A DNA stretch of 64,000 bases, from NCBI RefSeq assembly GCF_900114045.1, contig NZ_FORQ01000001.1, positions 1 to 64,000 on the forward strand, written 5' to 3'. Source of the stretch: Kaistella treverensis (GTDB lineage Bacteria; Bacteroidota; Bacteroidia; Flavobacteriales; Weeksellaceae). Position 1 is the stretch's first letter, and each line of letters begins with the position of its first letter. Both the position numbers and the translations under genes were made by a program. Below, in pieces: positions 6,632 to 15,124 of the stretch. The notes under the pieces are model-generated. The model searched no databases. It worked only from the letters and a program-made list of their open reading frames with translations, and was not told where the DNA came from.

Positions 6632-7714
6632 ATGAAAAAAATCCGAAAATATTATACGTGGACCACTTCAATCCCTTTGTTGGCGTGCGTTTTATATCTG
6701 TCCGGTTATCTGAATGATAATTTGGTTTTCCAGGCGATCGCGGGAGTTTTACTTATTTTTTGCGTGATGTCCGCGGTGCACCATTCCGAAATCATCGCGC
6801 ATCGGGTAGGAGAGCCGTACGGAACCATTATTCTGGCGGTTTCCATCACGATTATTGAGGTTGCGATTATCGTTTCCCTCATGATCAGCGGCGGCGAAGA
6901 ATATGCGCCGTTCGCGCGAGACACGGTATATGCTGCAGTGATGCTCATTTTAAACGGAATTGTCGGACTTTCTTTGTTCATCGGTGGCAATAAATTTCAC
7001 ACCCAGACTTTTTCGCCACATTCTGTAAGGATCGCGCTTGTCGCTTTAATTTCGATCGTTGCTTTCACCATGATTTTGCCCACTTTTACGAAAGGTCAAG
7101 CGGGTCCGTTTTACACTGAAGCGCAGCTTGTATTTGAATTTATCGCCTGTCTGGCGATTTATATCGCTTTTATTTCCGCACAAACCGGCAAACACCGCGA
7201 ATACTTCCTCACCGAAACCGGCGACTCTCCCGAGGAAGATCACACCGACGATGTTTCCAGACAGTCGTTGTGGATCAGTATTGTCTTTCTTTTAATCAGT
7301 CTCATCATCGTGGTTTTACTGGCCAAAGTCTTAACCATTCCGATTGAAGACTTAATCTTGTATTATGGTTTGCCGAAAAGTTTAGTCGGTATAATCATTG
7401 CCGCGATCATTCTTTTACCGGAAGGTATTGCAGCGGTGAATGCCGCGCGGTCCAATAAGCTCCAGACCAGCTTAAATTTAGCTTTAGGTTCCGCAATAGC
7501 AAGTATTGGTTTAACCATTCCTGCAGTATCTTTAGCCAGCTACATATACGGTTTTCCGCTAGTGTTGGGGCTGGATATCGTGCCTATTATTTTGCTGGTG
7601 ATATCCATATTCACCGTGCTTATTTCACTTATTGGTGGCCGCAGCAATTCGGTGTATGGTGTGGTATTGTTGGTGAATCTTTTAGCTTATATTTTCCTGA
7701 CCATCAATCCGTAA
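6632..7714 (+). CDS. chaA: calcium/proton antiporter
   Basis: The 360-residue integral membrane protein of the CaCA/CAX superfamily exports Ca2+ (and possibly Na+ or K+) in exchange for protons. About eleven hydrophobic helices form two related halves. The diagnostic repeat regions are visible: HHSEIIAHRVGEPYGTII in the first half and ILLPEGIAAVNAARSNKLQTSLNLALGSAIASIG in two adjoining stretches of the second, with the expected Glu residues and GS-x-A-S motif. A short acidic loop (SPEEDHTDD, about residues 198-206) links the halves, as in ChaA. It is monocistronic. Confidence 0.88.
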   Translation: MKKIRKYYTWTTSIPLLACVLYLSGYLNDNLVFQAIAGVLLIFCVMSAVHHSEIIAHRVGEPYGTIILAVSITIIEVAIIVSLMISGGEEYAPFARDTVYAAVMLILNGIVGLSLFIGGNKFHTQTFSPHSVRIALVALISIVAFTMILPTFTKGQAGPFYTEAQLVFEFIACLAIYIAFISAQTGKHREYFLTETGDSPEEDHTDDVSRQSLWISIVFLLISLIIVVLLAKVLTIPIEDLILYYGLPKSLVGIIIAAIILLPEGIAAVNAARSNKLQTSLNLALGSAIASIGLTIPAVSLASYIYGFPLVLGLDIVPIILLVISIFTVLISLIGGRSNSVYGVVLLVNLLAYIFLTINP

Positions 7715-7898
7715 AAAAAGGCGGTTCAAGCACGGATTTTTTTATTATTTAAGATTTTTTTTTTCTGACCGAAATTTCTAAACGTTTGTAAACGCTTAAT
7801 TATTAAATTTTTAAAGAAATAATTTTGCTGTTCGAATTTTTATATTTTACTTTGTAGTACAAAGTACTTTTAAAATTAATTTAAAAATAAATCAAATT

Positions 7899-8093
7899 AT
7901 GAAAACGCTCACCAAAGAAAGATTAAATAGCTATCGCATCATTTCGCTGATAATTACACTAATCGGAATTGCTCTACTGATTTTTATGATCACCGTAGAA
8001 AGTGAGCCTGGACTTTTGCCGTTGCTGCTATTTTTCTCCGGAATTTCAGCTACGCTTTACTTCCATTTAAAACTGAAAAATCTTGCCAAATAG
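7899..8093 (+). CDS. small two-helix membrane protein
   Basis: The 64-residue product has a basic N-terminus (MKTLTKERLNSYR), two hydrophobic helices (about residues 15-32 and 38-56) and a basic tail. There is no recognised family. It is followed 55 nt downstream by another small membrane protein gene on the same strand, and the two may be functionally linked. A stretch rich in TTTTT and AGTAC lies upstream without a clear promoter. Confidence 0.55.
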   Translation: MKTLTKERLNSYRIISLIITLIGIALLIFMITVESEPGLLPLLLFFSGISATLYFHLKLKNLAK

Positions 8094-8148
8094 CGGCGGA
8101 TTTTTCTAAACTACATTTAAAAGAAAACACCTAAATACCTCAGAAAAA

Positions 8149-8481
8149 ATGAAAACACTAGAAACATTCGAAAAGAATTCCAACAAAAGATTGGTTGGTT
8201 TATTGGTCGGCGTCGCTGCGATTTTATCGTTTTTTGCCATTTTGCAAGTCACCATCGGAACGGGAATCGACGGGCAGGGCTTTAACTGGAAACTCGACGA
8301 TTTCGTCGTTATCGGCGGCTTGCTGCTTGGCACCGCTTTGCTTATCGAATTTGTCCTTCGAAAAGTAAAAACCCGCAATATGCGGATTTTAATCTGTACC
8401 TTAGTTCTGTTGGCTTTTGTCTTGATCTGGATTGATCTTGCCGTCGGAATTTTCAATATTCCCGGCTTTTCCGGCAGCTAA
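8149..8481 (+). CDS. small membrane protein
   Basis: The 110-residue product has three hydrophobic segments (about residues 16-36, 52-68 and 78-98) and ends IFNIPGFSGS. The layout matches an uncharacterised family of small Bacteroidota membrane proteins, but no name is certain. It forms a likely two-gene unit with the 64-residue gene upstream, and a strong hairpin terminator closes the unit. Confidence 0.6.
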   Translation: MKTLETFEKNSNKRLVGLLVGVAAILSFFAILQVTIGTGIDGQGFNWKLDDFVVIGGLLLGTALLIEFVLRKVKTRNMRILICTLVLLAFVLIWIDLAVGIFNIPGFSGS

Positions 8482-8505
8482 GTTGAGCTGAAAAAATTAA
8501 AGATC

Positions 8506-8540
8506 ATCGCCCGAAAATTTCAAAATCGGGCGATTTTTTT
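8506..8540 (+). terminator. intrinsic terminator
   Basis: ATCGCCCGA (8506-8514) pairs perfectly with TCGGGCGAT (8526-8534) and is followed by TTTTTTT. It ends the two-gene membrane-protein unit. Confidence 0.85.
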
Positions 8541-8580
8541 CGTAAAAAATAGAATTATTTGCACAAAAATATCATCATTC

Positions 8581-8829
8581 ATGATTCAAAAAATCCTTTC
8601 AGAATTCACCGATGCAGAACTTTTGCTGGAAAGTAGAAGAATGAAATCCACGCAGTTTATCAATGCGGTTTTGTTTGGAGTGATGATCGGCGTCGCAACT
8701 TACAGCACGATGAAAAACGGTTTCGGAATCCTGACATTTTTCCCGCTGCTTTTCATCCAGATGTTGCTGTAAAACCGTTCCCGCAAAAAAGCGGTGGATG
8801 CTTTGGTCAAAGCAAGAAATTTGGCTTAA
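8581..8829 (+). pseudogene. small membrane protein gene interrupted by an in-frame TAA
   Basis: The reading frame MIQKILSEFTDAELL... runs to TAA at 8770-8772, in the middle of a hydrophobic helix followed by basic residues. The same frame then continues as NRSRKKAVDALVKARNLA and ends at TAA 8827-8829. The continuation looks like a natural cytoplasmic tail of the same protein, so a single nonsense change (for example AAA to TAA) has probably shortened an 82-residue protein to 63. The shortened product still contains both helices and might retain function. Confidence 0.6.
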
Positions 8830-9136
8830 ACAACTCAGAATTTTCAAACCTTTCTCAAAAAAATTAGCCGCTTTTTGACAATTTTTTTCAAAAATGCAAA
8901 AACGTAAAAAAAATGCCCTTTACCAGCGCATTTTTCAAATTGAAAATTTTCGCCCTTTTAACACCATATTTTTGTAAGTATTTCTTTCTGCTTTTAACAG
9001 CGCATTTTTTAAAATTGTATTTTTTCACCTCTATAACAGCAGATATTTCCATTTTCCCACATTCTCAAATTTTCAAATTTCCACATTTTCAAATTACCAA
9101 ATTACCACATTATCATATTTTCTTTAAATTTACGGC
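8830..9136. other. intergenic region packed with degenerate repeats
   Basis: No gene is supported. At least four degenerate copies of the dispersed hairpin repeat follow one another (about 8864-8890, 8912-8936, 8949-8975 and 8988-9018). After them comes a run of CAAATTTTCAAATTTCCACATT-like words (9060-9115). TAAATTTA (9124-9131) is a possible but non-consensus -7 box just before the next start codon. Confidence 0.55.
9060..9115. repeat. CAAATTTTCAAATTTCC word repeat
   Basis: Words CACATTTTCAAATTACC and TCAAATTTCCACATT are repeated in imperfect tandem upstream of the oxidoreductase gene. The reverse complement matches 33357-33415 and 57848-57900. Confidence 0.55.
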
Positions 9137-10126
9137 ATGAGTAATTTTATCGATTTCGGCGCGGCCAAAAAGCTGAAGCAACTGCAGGAAAGTCAGAACA
9201 GAATCTGTAACTTATTTGATATCAAATACCCGATTGTGCAGGGTGGAATGATCTGGCATTCCGGTTGGCGGTTGGCGTCGGCGGTTTCTAACAATGGTGG
9301 TTTGGGCCTGATTGGTGCCGGCAGTATGTATCCCGATATTATGCGCGAAAACATCCGGAAATGTCAGGCAGCGACGGACAAACCTTTTGGTGTAAATGTG
9401 CCGATGCTTTACCCAAATATCGATGAAGTCATCCAGATAATTTTGGAGGAAAAGGTGAAAATCGTTTTCACTTCCGCCGGAAATCCGAAAACGTATACGG
9501 AAATGCTTCAAAAAGAAGGTTTAAAAGTGGCGCATGTCGTTTCCTCCACGAAATTTGCCATGAAATGTGAAGATGCCGGCGTAGACGCAATTGTTGCGGA
9601 AGGTTTTGAAGCCGGCGGCCATAACGGTCGCGATGAAACCACGACTTTATGCCTTATTCCAAATGTGAAAAAACATATTTCAAAACCATTGATCGCGGCG
9701 GGCGGAATCGCGCTGGGTTCTCAAATGAAGGCGGCGATGATTTTGGGCGCTGATGGCGTGCAAATTGGGTCGCGGTTTGCGGCGACAGTGGAGGCGAGCT
9801 CCCATGAAAGCTGGAAAAATAAGGTGGTTTCGCTGAACGAAGGCGACACGCATTTAACCTTAAAAGAATTGGCGCCGGTGCGTATGGTAAAAAATAAATT
9901 CTTCTACGAGCTTGAAAAATTATACGACCAGGGGCGCGATCCCGAAGCATTGCGTGAAACCTTAGGCCGTGCGCGCTCAAAACGCGGCATGTTCGAAGGT
10001 GATTTGGAAGAAGGCGAATTGGAAATCGGGCAGGTTTCGGCGTTGATTGAGGAAATTTTGCCCGTAGAAAAAGTGTTCGAAAATCTGCTGCGCGAATATC
10101 GGGAAGCGACTGCAATAGACTTATAA
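9137..10126 (+). CDS. NAD(P)H-dependent flavin oxidoreductase / nitronate monooxygenase family
   Basis: The 329-residue FMN-binding TIM-barrel enzyme belongs to the nitronate monooxygenase/FabK-like family. Visible signatures are YPIVQGGMIW near residue 31, SNNGGLGLIGAG (51-62), the catalytic-loop GGHNG (160-164), IAAGGIA (186-192) and the phosphate-binding GADGVQIGSRF (204-214). FabK reduces enoyl-ACP and nitronate monooxygenases oxidise alkyl nitronates; sequence alone does not choose between them. GGHNG retains the His typical of nitronate monooxygenases. The gene is single, with a terminator hairpin directly after the stop. Confidence 0.8.
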   Translation: MSNFIDFGAAKKLKQLQESQNRICNLFDIKYPIVQGGMIWHSGWRLASAVSNNGGLGLIGAGSMYPDIMRENIRKCQAATDKPFGVNVPMLYPNIDEVIQIILEEKVKIVFTSAGNPKTYTEMLQKEGLKVAHVVSSTKFAMKCEDAGVDAIVAEGFEAGGHNGRDETTTLCLIPNVKKHISKPLIAAGGIALGSQMKAAMILGADGVQIGSRFAATVEASSHESWKNKVVSLNEGDTHLTLKELAPVRMVKNKFFYELEKLYDQGRDPEALRETLGRARSKRGMFEGDLEEGELEIGQVSALIEEILPVEKVFENLLREYREATAIDL

Positions 10127-10162
10127 AAAAATTCCGCCTCAAAAAAGAGACGGAATTTTCTT
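10127..10162 (+). terminator. intrinsic terminator
   Basis: AAAATTCCGCCTC pairs with GAGACGGAATTTT (one G-T pair) around a short A-rich loop and is followed by CTTTATT. It ends the oxidoreductase gene and may also act on the opposite strand. Confidence 0.7.
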
Positions 10163-10194
10163 TATTAATATGAAGTGTGGTGTACGGTTTTAAC

Positions 10195-10302
10195 TTAGAT
10201 CGGTCGTCGAGCGCCTTGTTTTTTACCGTTAAATTTTTTCATCACGTAACCTAAAATCATTGGTGCCGCGAAAATTAAAGCTCTTCTAAATAATGTTCCC
10301 AT
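10195..10302 (-). CDS. 35-residue basic hydrophobic protein
   Basis: The minus-strand ATG at 10302 to TAA at 10195 encodes MGTLFRRALIFAAPMILGYV plus KKF/KKQ/RR-rich residues, 35 in total. It has one hydrophobic helix with strongly basic flanks. The compact frame, a plausible membrane-surface topology and its position in an otherwise empty intergenic stretch favour a real small gene. It lies downstream of and in the same direction as the HopJ-family gene. Function is unknown. Confidence 0.5.
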   Translation of the reverse strand: MGTLFRRALIFAAPMILGYVMKKFNGKKQGARRPI

Positions 10303-10413
10303 AATTGTATTTTTTAATTGAAACTTGATTTGCAAAAATTTTGCCAAAAAAGCCCGATATTTTTTTGAGCAGCTTTCATTGCGAGAAATGAAGCAATCCC
10401 AATTTCAAAATCA

Positions 10414-10749
10414 CTAACCTAAAACTTTCAACGCTTCTCCTTCGAAAGAAATTCCGTTCCGACCAAATTGCTGAAAATTCAGTATGTTTTGGTGATCGCT
10501 TCCTTCCGGATTTTGCAAAACATCAGTTCTGTAGAAATCACCGAAGAGCGCCAGCGTTTCCTCTTTCGAAAGTTTATTAAGTTTCGCGAAACTGAAAATT
10601 TTGCAGGAACCGCTATTTTCACCCGCTTCGTTCACCGTATTTCCATTGGTGAATTTTGTCGGCGTGAAATCATAATGTTCGTCGATATAAGCAATAACTT
10701 CTTTAAAGTTGATGGTTTCTGGGGAGGTTCTGAGTTGGTTTAGGATCAT
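10414..10749 (-). CDS. HopJ type III effector family protein
   Basis: The 111-residue product is recognised by INFKEVIAYIDEHYDFTPTKFTNG, NEAGENSGSCKIFSFA and LFGDFYR. These are the core of the HopJ family, named for a Pseudomonas effector. The family is common in free-living bacteria without type III secretion, so an effector role should not be assumed; it is probably a housekeeping protein of unknown function. Length is normal. A 35-residue ORF follows on the same strand 111 nt downstream. Confidence 0.85.
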   Translation of the reverse strand: MILNQLRTSPETINFKEVIAYIDEHYDFTPTKFTNGNTVNEAGENSGSCKIFSFAKLNKLSKEETLALFGDFYRTDVLQNPEGSDHQNILNFQQFGRNGISFEGEALKVLG

Positions 10750-10919
10750 TTTTATTTTTTAATTCAACAAAGTTCTATTATTTGGCGGATTTCCAATACT
10801 ATCTACAAAGGAATGTTGATAAATTTTTCCCATAAAATGATCAAAACTTGCTTATATTTGATTGATAGCTAGGATCACATTAATTGGACAAATTAAACAT
10901 AATATGGTGTCACTTGTGT

Positions 10920-10927
10920 TATTTTTG
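10920..10927 (+). promoter_or_regulatory. -7 promoter box of the ATPase-TIR gene
   Basis: TATTTTTG matches the Bacteroidota TAnnTTTG box. It lies 40 nt before the start codon, so the gene carries its own promoter instead of depending on a neighbour. Confidence 0.55.
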
Positions 10928-10967
10928 TTAGATCTTTTTACTAGTGTAGTGCAATTAGAAACAAACT

Positions 10968-12455
10968 ATGAAAGCATATTTAGAAGATGTATTTAAGACA
11001 TCAGGGATTCCGACTCATACATTCGTAAGACCTGAGGAGTATAACACGATTTTAGTTTCTTTAAGAACTAAAGGTAGGTGTTTAATCGTAGAGGGACCGT
11101 CAGGAATTGGGAAAACTACTTGTGTAATTAAAGTTATTGAAGAATTAGGTCTTAATAAAAATGTTACCTCATTAACCGCTAGAAAAAAGGATGATTTAGA
11201 ACTAATTAAGCTTCTGCCAGAATTCCAAGGTATGGGAACGGTTATCATTGATGACTTTCATTTATTAGAATTTGATTTAAAATCTTCGATTGCAGACTAT
11301 ATGAAAGTGTTAGCAGATGAAGAGAGAGTTGATGATAAATTAATTCTCATTGGAATAAATAAAGCAGGAGATTCATTGGTACAAATAGCAGGTGACTTAA
11401 ATAACAGAATTGACACAATCAAATTTGAACAAAATCCACTAAATAAAATTATTGAGCTAATCGAACTCGGGGAGGAAGCCCTTAATATTCAGATAAATAC
11501 AAAAGAAGAAATTGCTCAATTAGCGAAAGGCAGTTTTCATATAGCACAGTTGCTGTCAAAAGAAACTTGTATATACTCTGAAGTCTTAGAAACTTGTAAT
11601 GAAACAAAAGATTTAAAATCTAGTATTGAGGTAATTAAAGAAAAGGTATTATTAGACTTTGATAGAATATTTTATCCAAAAGCTAGAAAATTTGCAATTG
11701 GAAATAGATTAAGAAGAGAAGGAAGGGCACCTTATTTACACCTTTTATATTGGCTTTCGACTTCTGAGGAATGGGCTATTCAAATTGATGACTTATACTT
11801 AAAATATCCAGAAAACAAACTTAGTATTGCGCAAATTGTCGACAAGGGATTTCTAGAAGCAATTATACGTGATAATGAGGAGTTGAAAGATGTAATTCAC
11901 TTTGATCCGAACTCAAGGGTTTTAGCTGTGGAAGACCCGAAATTTATGTTTTATTTACGAAATATACTTTGGTCTAAGTTTGCAGAAAAAGTCGGTTACA
12001 TTAGTCTTACCTTCTCAAATAAGTATGATTTTGCACTATCGTTTGCAGGAGAAAACAGAAACCTCGCCTCGAAAATAAATGATCTACTACTTGAGCGAGA
12101 AATTTCCGTCTTTTATGATAAAAATGAGCAGTCAAGAATATTAGCCGAAAATGTCGAAGAATATTTAGCACCTATATATAAATCAGAAGCATATTTTGTA
12201 GTAGTATTATTAAGCAAAGAATATCCTAAAAAAATTTGGACAAAATTTGAATCTGATAATTTCAAAGAGCGATTTGGTACTAACTCGATTATTCCTATTT
12301 GGTATACTGATAATTACCCAAGTTTATTTGATGAAACTCAAAAACTTGGTGGTTTAAGTTTTGATCCTACTAAAGACATTGATCTACAAGCTAAAGAAAT
12401 TACAGAAATTATAGTTGAAAAATTATCAGACCATAGAAGTAAGCAAAAAGAATAA
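10968..12455 (+). CDS. P-loop ATPase with C-terminal TIR domain, probable anti-phage defence protein
   Basis: The 495-residue protein has an N-terminal ATPase and a C-terminal TIR domain. Walker A is GPSGIGKTT (43-51), Walker B is VIIDDFH (92-98) and a sensor-like LILIGIN follows (125-131). A helical linker occupies about 160-345. The TIR domain (352-485) opens with YDFALSFAGENR, contains VFYDKNEQ, and has W424-T-K-F-E428 where TIR NADases carry the catalytic Glu. Known bacterial TIR proteins of this kind degrade NAD+ or make signalling nucleotides on phage infection; here that role is inference. Composition is AT-rich and unlike the neighbours, and an attC-like repeat follows, both suggesting acquisition. 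Confidence 0.82.
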   Translation: MKAYLEDVFKTSGIPTHTFVRPEEYNTILVSLRTKGRCLIVEGPSGIGKTTCVIKVIEELGLNKNVTSLTARKKDDLELIKLLPEFQGMGTVIIDDFHLLEFDLKSSIADYMKVLADEERVDDKLILIGINKAGDSLVQIAGDLNNRIDTIKFEQNPLNKIIELIELGEEALNIQINTKEEIAQLAKGSFHIAQLLSKETCIYSEVLETCNETKDLKSSIEVIKEKVLLDFDRIFYPKARKFAIGNRLRREGRAPYLHLLYWLSTSEEWAIQIDDLYLKYPENKLSIAQIVDKGFLEAIIRDNEELKDVIHFDPNSRVLAVEDPKFMFYLRNILWSKFAEKVGYISLTFSNKYDFALSFAGENRNLASKINDLLLEREISVFYDKNEQSRILAENVEEYLAPIYKSEAYFVVVLLSKEYPKKIWTKFESDNFKERFGTNSIIPIWYTDNYPSLFDETQKLGGLSFDPTKDIDLQAKEITEIIVEKLSDHRSKQKE

Positions 12456-12456
12456 A

Positions 12457-12597
12457 ACTCACTACAACATCACCTAAGAGCAAGCGGTCGCAAAGTGCTA
12501 AATTTAAAGTGCTTGCCTTTAATAACTTTTTGTTGTGGTGGAAAGTAAATCGAGTTTAATGCCCGCCTGTTCTTAGCCTTGACCGTTGGCACACATC
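12457..12597 (+). repeat. attC-like inverted repeat R6, behind the TIR gene
   Basis: The left arm (12457-12491) and right arm (12558-12597) pair with the same box order as R0-R4. Outer CTACAACA lies opposite CCGTTGGC, stem CCTAAGA opposite TCTTAGC, and inner GCGG opposite CCCGC. The stem sequence is unrelated to the array copies. The repeat starts right after the stop of the ATPase-TIR gene, exactly where a cassette recombination site would be. Confidence 0.65.
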
Positions 12598-12598
12598 G

Positions 12599-12679
12599 AT
12601 GAAGAATAGCAAATACTCAATCATCATTGTAATAGGTTTAATTGTTGCCGGAGCTAATTTTAAAATGGTACTTATTTAA
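12599..12679 (+). CDS. possible 26-residue membrane peptide
   Basis: ATG 12599 to TAA 12677-12679 encodes MKNSKYSIIIVIGLIVAGAN plus FKMVLI: a basic start and one hydrophobic helix. It begins two bases after R6, the same relation to the repeat that the array genes show, which is the main reason to list it. It may be chance or a truncated gene. Confidence 0.3.
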   Translation: MKNSKYSIIIVIGLIVAGANFKMVLI

Positions 12680-12723
12680 ACATGATAATCAGAACAAAAG
12701 TTGAAGTAAAATATCACCCCACA

Positions 12724-12757
12724 AAAAAAAACCACCTCAACTGAGGTGGGTTTTCTT
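12724..12757. terminator. bidirectional terminator after pnp
   Basis: AAACCACCTCA and TGAGGTGGGTTTT form a stem around AC, with A runs on one side and T runs on the other. It can stop transcription of pnp (minus strand) and of the TIR/R6 region (plus strand). Confidence 0.8.
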
Positions 12758-12772
12758 ATTTTAAACCTTTAA

Positions 12773-15124
12773 TTAAAAACCTTCTGGTTTTGTATCGGTT
12801 GGGTTTTCACCTTCATTTAGAGGTTTGAAAGTATCATCGCCAGCTGGTCGCTCATTAGTTTGTCCGCTGTGTTGAGCTCTGTCTCCACCGTTTCCGTCTC
12901 TGCGATCACCTCTTTGGCCGTTGTCACGGTTGTTTCGGTTATCGCGGTTTTGCGGTCTGTCACCTTGTGGACGATCGCCCTGCGGACGATCGCCTTGCGG
13001 TCTTTCTTCTCTCGGAGGTCTTTCTAAAAGCACTTTTCGGGAAAGTTTCATTTTTTTACGGTCATCGTAGCCCATAAATTTCACTTCCACCATATCGCCT
13101 TCGTTGTACGGAACTTTGTCCAAACGTTTCCACTCGATTTCTGAGATGTGAAGCAGACCTTCAGTTCCTTTCGCAATTGCTACGAAAGCACCGAAATCCA
13201 TTACTTTCACTACTTTTCCGTTGTACACGCTTCCAACAACTGGTACGAAACAGATTTCGTTGATCGCTGCGATGGTCGCGTTGATATTTTCTCTGTTAAC
13301 ACCGGAAATTTCGATTCTACCGATTTCGCCAATTTCTTCAATCGCGATAACTGTTTCGAAATCTTTCTGCATTTGCTGGATAATTTTTCCTCCAGGTCCG
13401 ATAATGGCGCCGATGAAATCTTTTGGAACTTCCAAAACTTCCATTTTCGGTGCGTGAGGTTTCACGTCTGGTCTTGGAGCATCGATGGTTTTCAACAATT
13501 CGTTCAGGATGTGTAATCTTCCGTCTTTTGCCTGGATCAAAGCTTTTTCCATGATGTCCATGGTTAAACCTTCTACTTTAATATCCATTTGGCAAGCGGT
13601 GATTCCGTCTGCAGTTCCTGTTACTTTGAAATCCATGTCACCGAGGTGATCTTCGTCTCCTAAAATATCAGAAAGAACGGTGAATTTCCCGGATTTCGGG
13701 TCAGTTACCAAGCCCATTGCAATTCCGGAAACCGGTTTTGAAATTTGTACACCGGCATCCATTAATGCTAGAGTTCCGGCACAAACTGTCGCCATGGAAG
13801 ACGAACCGTTGGATTCTAAAATATCAGAAACGATACGGATGGTGTAAGGATTTTCCGTTGGGATCATTTTCGCCAAAGCTCTTTGAGCCAGGTTCCCGTG
13901 ACCAACTTCTCTTCGGGAAGTTCCTCTTAAAGGTCGTGCTTCACCCGTAGAAAACGGCGGGAAGTTATAATGTAAGAAGAATTTCTGGTCGTAATTGATG
14001 GCTACGGTATCTACCATATTGGCATCTTTTACAGAACCTAAAGTTACAGCGGTTAAAGATTGCGTTTCACCTCTGGTGAAAATTGCAGAACCGTGCGCGC
14101 CCGGTAAATAATCGATTTCTGACCAAATTGGACGAATGGTATCCGGAGATCTTCCGTCCAAACGAACTTTTTCGTTCAAAATCATCTGACGCATGGCTTC
14201 TTTTTCCACGTCGTGGAAATAGATTTTTGCAAAAGGTTTTACGGTTTCTAATTCTTCTTCTGAATATTGAGTTAAAAATTCCTCTAAAACAGCCTGGAAA
14301 TTGTCGTGTCTTTCTTCTTTTGCAGAAGCGGTTTTTGCTACTTCATACACTTTATCGTAAGTTGCTGCCCAAACTTTCTCGCGAATTTCTTCGTCGTGCT
14401 CTTCGTGGGAATATTCTCTTTTTGGAAGTGATTTGCCAACTCTTTCGGCAAGTCTTTCCTGAGCTGCAACCTGAACTTTAATTTCTTCGTGCGCGAATTT
14501 GATCGCTTCGATCATTTCCTGTTCAGAAATTTCATTCATTTCGCCTTCTACCATTACGATAGAATCTTTCGTAGCGCCCACCATAATATTCAAATCTGCT
14601 TTTGCAAGATTTTCCATGCTTGGATTTACTACCAATTGACCGTCGATTCTGGCAACAGTAACTTCGGACATTGGTCCGTTGAAAGGAATATCGGTAATTG
14701 CGATGGCTGCAGACGCCGCCAAACCTGCAAGTGATTCCGGCATGCATTCTTTATCATAAGAAATCAGGGAAATCATCACCTGAACTTCTGCGTGGAAATC
14801 TGAAGGGAAAAGCGGACGCAAAACGCGGTCAACCAATCTCATCGTTAAAATTTCTTCATCAGAAGGTCTTGCTTCTCTACGGAAAAAGTTTCCGGGGATT
14901 TTACCTGCAGAATAAAATTTCTCGCGGTAATCTACTGTTAAAGGCAAAAAGTCTACCCCTGGTTTTGCATCTTTACTGGCGACAACGGTTGCTAAAAGCA
15001 TCGTTCCGCCCATTCTTACTACAACAGCACCATTAGCTTGTTTCGCTAATCTTCCTGTTTCGATGGTGATTTCTCTACCATCATTTAATTGAATTTTTTC
15101 AATAATTGCTTGTGGAGCATTCAT
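12773..15124 (-). CDS. pnp: polyribonucleotide nucleotidyltransferase (PNPase)
   Basis: The 783-residue phosphorolytic 3'-to-5' exoribonuclease belongs to the RNA turnover machinery. Two RNase PH domains are present, including [15 protein letters not shown] and [16 protein letters not shown] of the catalytic second domain. A KH domain with IIGPGGK follows (about residues 555-615) and then an S1 domain (about 633-690). The C-terminal tail from about 700 is low-complexity and rich in R, Q, D, N and G, with tandem GDRPQ repeats, longer than in most PNPases. The ATG at 15124 starts [13 protein letters not shown], the normal N-terminus. Confidence 0.97.
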   Translation of the reverse strand: MNAPQAIIEKIQLNDGREITIETGRLAKQANGAVVVRMGGTMLLATVVASKDAKPGVDFLPLTVDYREKFYSAGKIPGNFFRREARPSDEEILTMRLVDRVLRPLFPSDFHAEVQVMISLISYDKECMPESLAGLAASAAIAITDIPFNGPMSEVTVARIDGQLVVNPSMENLAKADLNIMVGATKDSIVMVEGEMNEISEQEMIEAIKFAHEEIKVQVAAQERLAERVGKSLPKREYSHEEHDEEIREKVWAATYDKVYEVAKTASAKEERHDNFQAVLEEFLTQYSEEELETVKPFAKIYFHDVEKEAMRQMILNEKVRLDGRSPDTIRPIWSEIDYLPGAHGSAIFTRGETQSLTAVTLGSVKDANMVDTVAINYDQKFFLHYNFPPFSTGEARPLRGTSRREVGHGNLAQRALAKMIPTENPYTIRIVSDILESNGSSSMATVCAGTLALMDAGVQISKPVSGIAMGLVTDPKSGKFTVLSDILGDEDHLGDMDFKVTGTADGITACQMDIKVEGLTMDIMEKALIQAKDGRLHILNELLKTIDAPRPDVKPHAPKMEVLEVPKDFIGAIIGPGGKIIQQMQKDFETVIAIEEIGEIGRIEISGVNRENINATIAAINEICFVPVVGSVYNGKVVKVMDFGAFVAIAKGTEGLLHISEIEWKRLDKVPYNEGDMVEVKFMGYDDRKKMKLSRKVLLERPPREERPQGDRPQGDRPQGDRPQNRDNRNNRDNGQRGDRRDGNGGDRAQHSGQTNERPAGDDTFKPLNEGENPTDTKPEGF
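12958..13003 (-). repeat. 15-nt tandem repeat in the pnp tail
   Basis: About three units of the 15-nt word encoding GDRPQ (plus strand GACGATCGCCCTGCG and variants) stand in tandem near the 3' end of pnp. Unit number could vary between strains by slippage without a frameshift. Confidence 0.75.

Noticed and set aside
8913-9140. 75-codon ORF in the repeat-rich region before the oxidoreductase
   Set aside because: Its translation is made of Phe/His/Ile-rich words produced by the AT-rich repeats, with no homology or start signal.
10414-10749. HopJ-family gene as evidence of a type III secretion system
   Set aside because: The family is widespread in bacteria without such systems, and no secretion genes are near.
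13148-15036. Several long plus-strand ORFs opposite pnp
   Set aside because: They are shadows of the pnp reading frame, with low-complexity or Cys/Phe-rich translations and no promoters.
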